Source: Streptomyces griseochromogenes (lineage in GTDB: Bacteria; Actinomycetota; Actinomycetes; Streptomycetales; Streptomycetaceae). Taken from it: a DNA stretch of 64,000 nt. The notes beneath the pieces are model-generated. The model ran no database searches. It was not told the DNA's origin and was given only the letters and a program-made list of their open reading frames with translations. The translations under genes and the position numbers were made by a program. The stretch lies in NCBI RefSeq assembly GCF_001542625.1, contig NZ_CP016279.1, positions 3,348,001-3,412,000 of the forward strand, given 5' to 3'. Of this stretch, positions 61,349 through 64,000 are shown piece by piece. The stretch's first letter is position 1. Every line of letters begins with the position of its first letter.

Positions 61349-63424
61349 TCAGGCGCGCGCGGCGGCCAGCGACTCGCGGGCAGCGGCGGCGACGTTCTCG
61401 GGGGTGAAGCCGAATGCGGCGAACAGGGTCTTCGCGTCGGCGGAGGCACCGAAGTGTTCGAGGGACACGATCCGTCCCGCGTCGCCCACGAACCGGTACC
61501 AGGTCAGGCCGATACCGGCCTCGACCGCGACCCGGGCCCTCACGGACGGCGGCAGGACGTGCTCGCGGTAGGACCGCGGCTGCTGTTCGAACCACTCCAC
61601 GGACGGCATCGACACGACCCGCGTGCCGATGCCCTCGGCCTCCAGCCGCTCCCGCGCGGCGACGGCCAGCTGCACCTCGGAGCCGGTCGCGATGATGATC
61701 ACCTCCGGGGTCTCGGTGGAGGACTCGCGCAGCACATAGCCGCCCTTGGCCGCGTCCTGGTCGGGCGCGTACGTCGGCACGCCCTGGCGGGTGAGCGCGA
61801 GCCCGTGGGGGGCCGGGTCGGTGGCGTGCCTCTTCAGGATCTCGGCCCAGACGACCACGGTCTCGTTGGCGTCGGCCGGGCGGACGACGTTCAGGCCCGG
61901 GATGGCGCGCAGTGAGGCCAGGTGCTCGACCGGCTGGTGGGTCGGGCCGTCCTCACCGAGGCCGATGGAGTCGTGCGTCCACACGTACGTCACCGGCAGC
62001 TGCATCAGCGCCGACATCCGCACCGCGTTGCGCATGTAGTCGGAGAACACCAGGAAGGTGCCGCCGTAGACGCGGGTGTTGCCGTGCAGGGCGATGCCGT
62101 TCATCTCCGCGGCCATGGAGAACTCGCGGATGCCGAAGTGGACGGTTCGGCCGTACGGGTCCGCCTCGGGCAGCGGGTTGCCCTCGGGCAGGAAGGAGCT
62201 GGTCCCGTCGATGGTGGTGTTGTTCGAGCCCGCCAGGTCGGCGGAGCCGCCCCACAGCTCCGGGAGGACCGGGCCGAGCGCCTGCAGCACCTTGCCGGAG
62301 GCGGCGCGGGTGGCGACGGACTTGCCCTCCTCGAACACCGGCAGGGCGTCCTCCCAGCCCTCGGGCAGCTCGCCCTTGCCGACCCGGTCGAAGAGCGCGG
62401 CCCGCTCGGGGTCGACCGCGCGCCACTCGGCGATCCGCTTGTCCCAGGCCGCGTGCGCCTCGGCACCCCGGTCCAGGGCCCGGCGGGTGTGCCGCAGGAC
62501 CTCCTCCGTGACCTCGAAGGACTGCTCGGGGTCGAAGCCGAGGACACGCTTGGTGGCGGCGATCTCGTCCGCGCCGAGCGCGGAGCCGTGGGAGGCCTCG
62601 GTGTTCCGCGCGTTCGGGGCCGGCCAGGCGATGATCGTGCGCATCGCGATGATCGAGGGCCGGCCGGTCTCGGCCCGCGCGGCCTTCAGCGCCGTGTACA
62701 GCGCGGGCACGTCGATGTCGCCGTCGGCGGTGGGCTCGATGCGCTGGGTGTGCCAGCCGTAGGCCTCGTACCGCTTCAGCACGTCCTCGGAGAAGGCGGT
62801 CGCGGTGTCGCCCTCGATGGAGATGTGGTTGTCGTCGTAGAGGAAGACCAGGTTGCCGAGCTTCTGGTGGCCCGCGAGAGAGGAGGCCTCGGCGGAGACG
62901 CCCTCCTCCAGGTCGCCGTCGGAGACGATCGCCCAGACGGTGTGGTCGAAGGGGGAGGTGCCCTCGGGAGCCTCGGGGTCGAACAGGCCGCGCTCGTAGC
63001 GGGCGGCCATCGCCATGCCGACGGCGTTGGCGGCGCCCTGGCCGAGCGGACCGGTGGTGGTCTCGACCCCGGCGGTGTGCCCGTACTCGGGGTGACCGGG
63101 CGTCCTGGAGCCATGGGTGCGGAACGCCTTCAGGTCGTCCAGCTCCAGCTCGTACCCGGCGAGGAAGAGCTGGGTGTAGAGGGTCAGCGAGGTGTGGCCG
63201 GGAGAGAGGACGAAGCGGTCACGGCCGGCCCACTCCGGGTCGGCCGGGTCATGCCTCATCACCTTCTGAAAGATCGTGTACGCGGCGGGAGCCAGGCTCA
63301 TCGCGGTGCCCGGGTGGCCGTTGCCGACCTTCTGCACGGCATCGGCCGCCAGAAGCCGGGCGGTGTCCACGGCACGCCGGTCGAGGTCGGTCCACTCGAA
63401 GCCGTCGGGTGTCTGCGTGCTCAT
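61349..63424 (-). CDS. tkt: Transketolase
   Basis: 691 residues. Thiamine diphosphate motif: [20 protein letters not shown] with the Asn of [12 protein letters not shown]. Substrate blocks are [47 protein letters not shown] and [22 protein letters not shown] 63424 (MSTQTPDG) follows GAGGACTT; an in-frame TTG at 63445 is less likely. It is the first gene of the leftward operon and is driven from the divergent region shared with the AraC-type gene. Confidence 0.97.
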   Translation of the reverse strand: MSTQTPDGFEWTDLDRRAVDTARLLAADAVQKVGNGHPGTAMSLAPAAYTIFQKVMRHDPADPEWAGRDRFVLSPGHTSLTLYTQLFLAGYELELDDLKAFRTHGSRTPGHPEYGHTAGVETTTGPLGQGAANAVGMAMAARYERGLFDPEAPEGTSPFDHTVWAIVSDGDLEEGVSAEASSLAGHQKLGNLVFLYDDNHISIEGDTATAFSEDVLKRYEAYGWHTQRIEPTADGDIDVPALYTALKAARAETGRPSIIAMRTIIAWPAPNARNTEASHGSALGADEIAATKRVLGFDPEQSFEVTEEVLRHTRRALDRGAEAHAAWDKRIAEWRAVDPERAALFDRVGKGELPEGWEDALPVFEEGKSVATRAASGKVLQALGPVLPELWGGSADLAGSNNTTIDGTSSFLPEGNPLPEADPYGRTVHFGIREFSMAAEMNGIALHGNTRVYGGTFLVFSDYMRNAVRMSALMQLPVTYVWTHDSIGLGEDGPTHQPVEHLASLRAIPGLNVVRPADANETVVVWAEILKRHATDPAPHGLALTRQGVPTYAPDQDAAKGGYVLRESSTETPEVIIIATGSEVQLAVAARERLEAEGIGTRVVSMPSVEWFEQQPRSYREHVLPPSVRARVAVEAGIGLTWYRFVGDAGRIVSLEHFGASADAKTLFAAFGFTPENVAAAARESLAAARA

Positions 63425-63477
63425 CTTCAAGAAGTCCTCGTTCAATGCGTGATTGCTGGCCGGACGCGTTCAAACTT

Positions 63478-63492
63478 AAAAGTCTGACTTTT
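63478..63492. promoter_or_regulatory. AT-rich palindrome in the tkt/AraC divergent promoter region
   Basis: AAAAGTC (63478-63484), T, GACTTTT (63486-63492) is a perfect 15 bp palindrome in GC-rich surroundings, 54 bp upstream of tkt and 79 bp before the AraC-type gene. It is a good operator candidate for this operon. Confidence 0.5.
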
Positions 63493-63570
63493 TCGGGGGA
63501 AGGGCGGGGTGTGTCAGCCTGTGGTGAATCTGGGACAGCGATCGCGTGACAGGAACGGCACGAAGAGAAC

Positions 63571-64000
63571 ATGGCGGACAGAACATCCCAAGCCGGTGGC
63601 GGCGGCATGGACGGCGACGGGATCCGGACCTTCCCCTTCCCGACCGAGTTGGCGGTCGGCGGCGTCGGCATGCAGGTCGGCCCCATGGGTACCGGCCACA
63701 CCTGGCACGCCGACGCCCCGCTGCACCGCGTCCATCGCATCGACTTCCACGTGGTCATGCTCTTCACCGGCGGACCCGTACGGCACATGGTCGACTTCGC
63801 CGAGCACGAGGCCGTGGCCGGCGACCTCCTGTGGATCCGGCCCGGGCAGGTCCACCGCTTCTCCCGGACGAGCGAGTACCGCGGAACCGTCCTGACCATG
63901 CAGCCCGGCTTCCTGCCCCGCGCCACCGTCGAGGCCACCGGCCTGTACCGCTACGACCTGCCGCCCCTGCTGCACCCCGGCCCGGCCCAACTCTCCGCGC
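63571..64000 (+). CDS. AraC-family regulator, N-terminal part (3' end outside window)
   Basis: The first 143 residues of a gene that runs off the right edge. An N-terminal cupin-like AraC sensor is visible: HRVHRIDFHVVMLFTGGPVR, VAGDLLWIRPGQVHRFS and GTVLTMQPGFLP. The DNA-binding helices would follow beyond the window. It is divergent from tkt, with 146 bp between, so it is the likely local regulator of the pentose-phosphate operon. Confidence 0.85.
   Translation, partial: MADRTSQAGGGGMDGDGIRTFPFPTELAVGGVGMQVGPMGTGHTWHADAPLHRVHRIDFHVVMLFTGGPVRHMVDFAEHEAVAGDLLWIRPGQVHRFSRTSEYRGTVLTMQPGFLPRATVEATGLYRYDLPPLLHPGPAQLSA

Overview
This is a 64 kb chromosomal window from a high-GC actinomycete, almost certainly a Streptomyces. 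The evidence is extreme third-position GC, GTG/TTG starts, 1-4 bp translational overlaps, many TetR/GntR/ROK/LysR/AraC regulators, and rare TTA codons. From memory, the right two thirds follow the order of the S. coelicolor SCO6589-SCO6664 neighbourhood (EF-G paralogue, pterin/flavin-like cluster, pentose-phosphate operon); no alignment was run.

Layout, left to right. (1) 1-6300: a partial LysR regulator, fdhD beside a wrecked formate dehydrogenase gene, a FabH-like ketosynthase with a GntR regulator, a sucD-like remnant and an aldehyde dehydrogenase. (2) 6480-9954: tRNA-Leu(GAG), a probable serine-recombinase relic, and a secreted GH59-type glycosidase with a ricin-type lectin domain. (3) 10319-14822: a tight operon of a STAND-type P-loop ATPase and two tandem phosphotransferase-fold kinases; the first and third genes each contain a TTA codon, so expression should depend on the bldA tRNA. 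(4) 14970-19791: a possible leader peptide, a second EF-G, and a TetR/MFS pair. (5) 19981-26015: a ROK regulator divergent from an ABC sugar importer plus a GH1 beta-glycosidase. (6) 26304-27672: a His-rich membrane protein and YcnI, both suggestive of copper handling. (7) 27748-37099: a biosynthetic cluster combining a CDP-alcohol phosphatidyltransferase, a BchC-like dehydrogenase, an active-site-altered PTPS homologue, a glycosyltransferase, a methyltransferase, a flippase-like membrane protein, a creatininase-family hydrolase and a GTP cyclohydrolase II with Met120 in place of the usual Tyr. An ornithine-cyclodeaminase homologue and an FAD oxidase follow. (8) 37127-41006: a hypothetical protein, an EstB-like serine hydrolase and an MFS/TetR pair.

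(9) 41167-51958 is a 10,792 bp Tn3-family transposon with 46 bp terminal inverted repeats and a 5 bp CCTCA target duplication. It splits an F420/PPOX-type flavoprotein gene whose frame is exactly restored when the element is removed. Its cargo is stress-related: Sua5, beta-carbonic anhydrase, a winged-helix regulator, an anti-anti-sigma factor, two DUF2267 proteins, and Hsp20 with its regulator. Its recombinase has Leu where the catalytic Ser should be, and a second, diverged 46 bp terminal repeat lies just inside the left end.

(10) 52359-54330: an oxidoreductase remnant, two TetR genes and a VOC protein. (11) 54534-63424: a leftward operon of tkt-tal-zwf-opcA-pgi-gnd and a histidine phosphatase, covering the oxidative and non-oxidative pentose phosphate routes, with a divergent, incomplete AraC-type regulator at the right edge.
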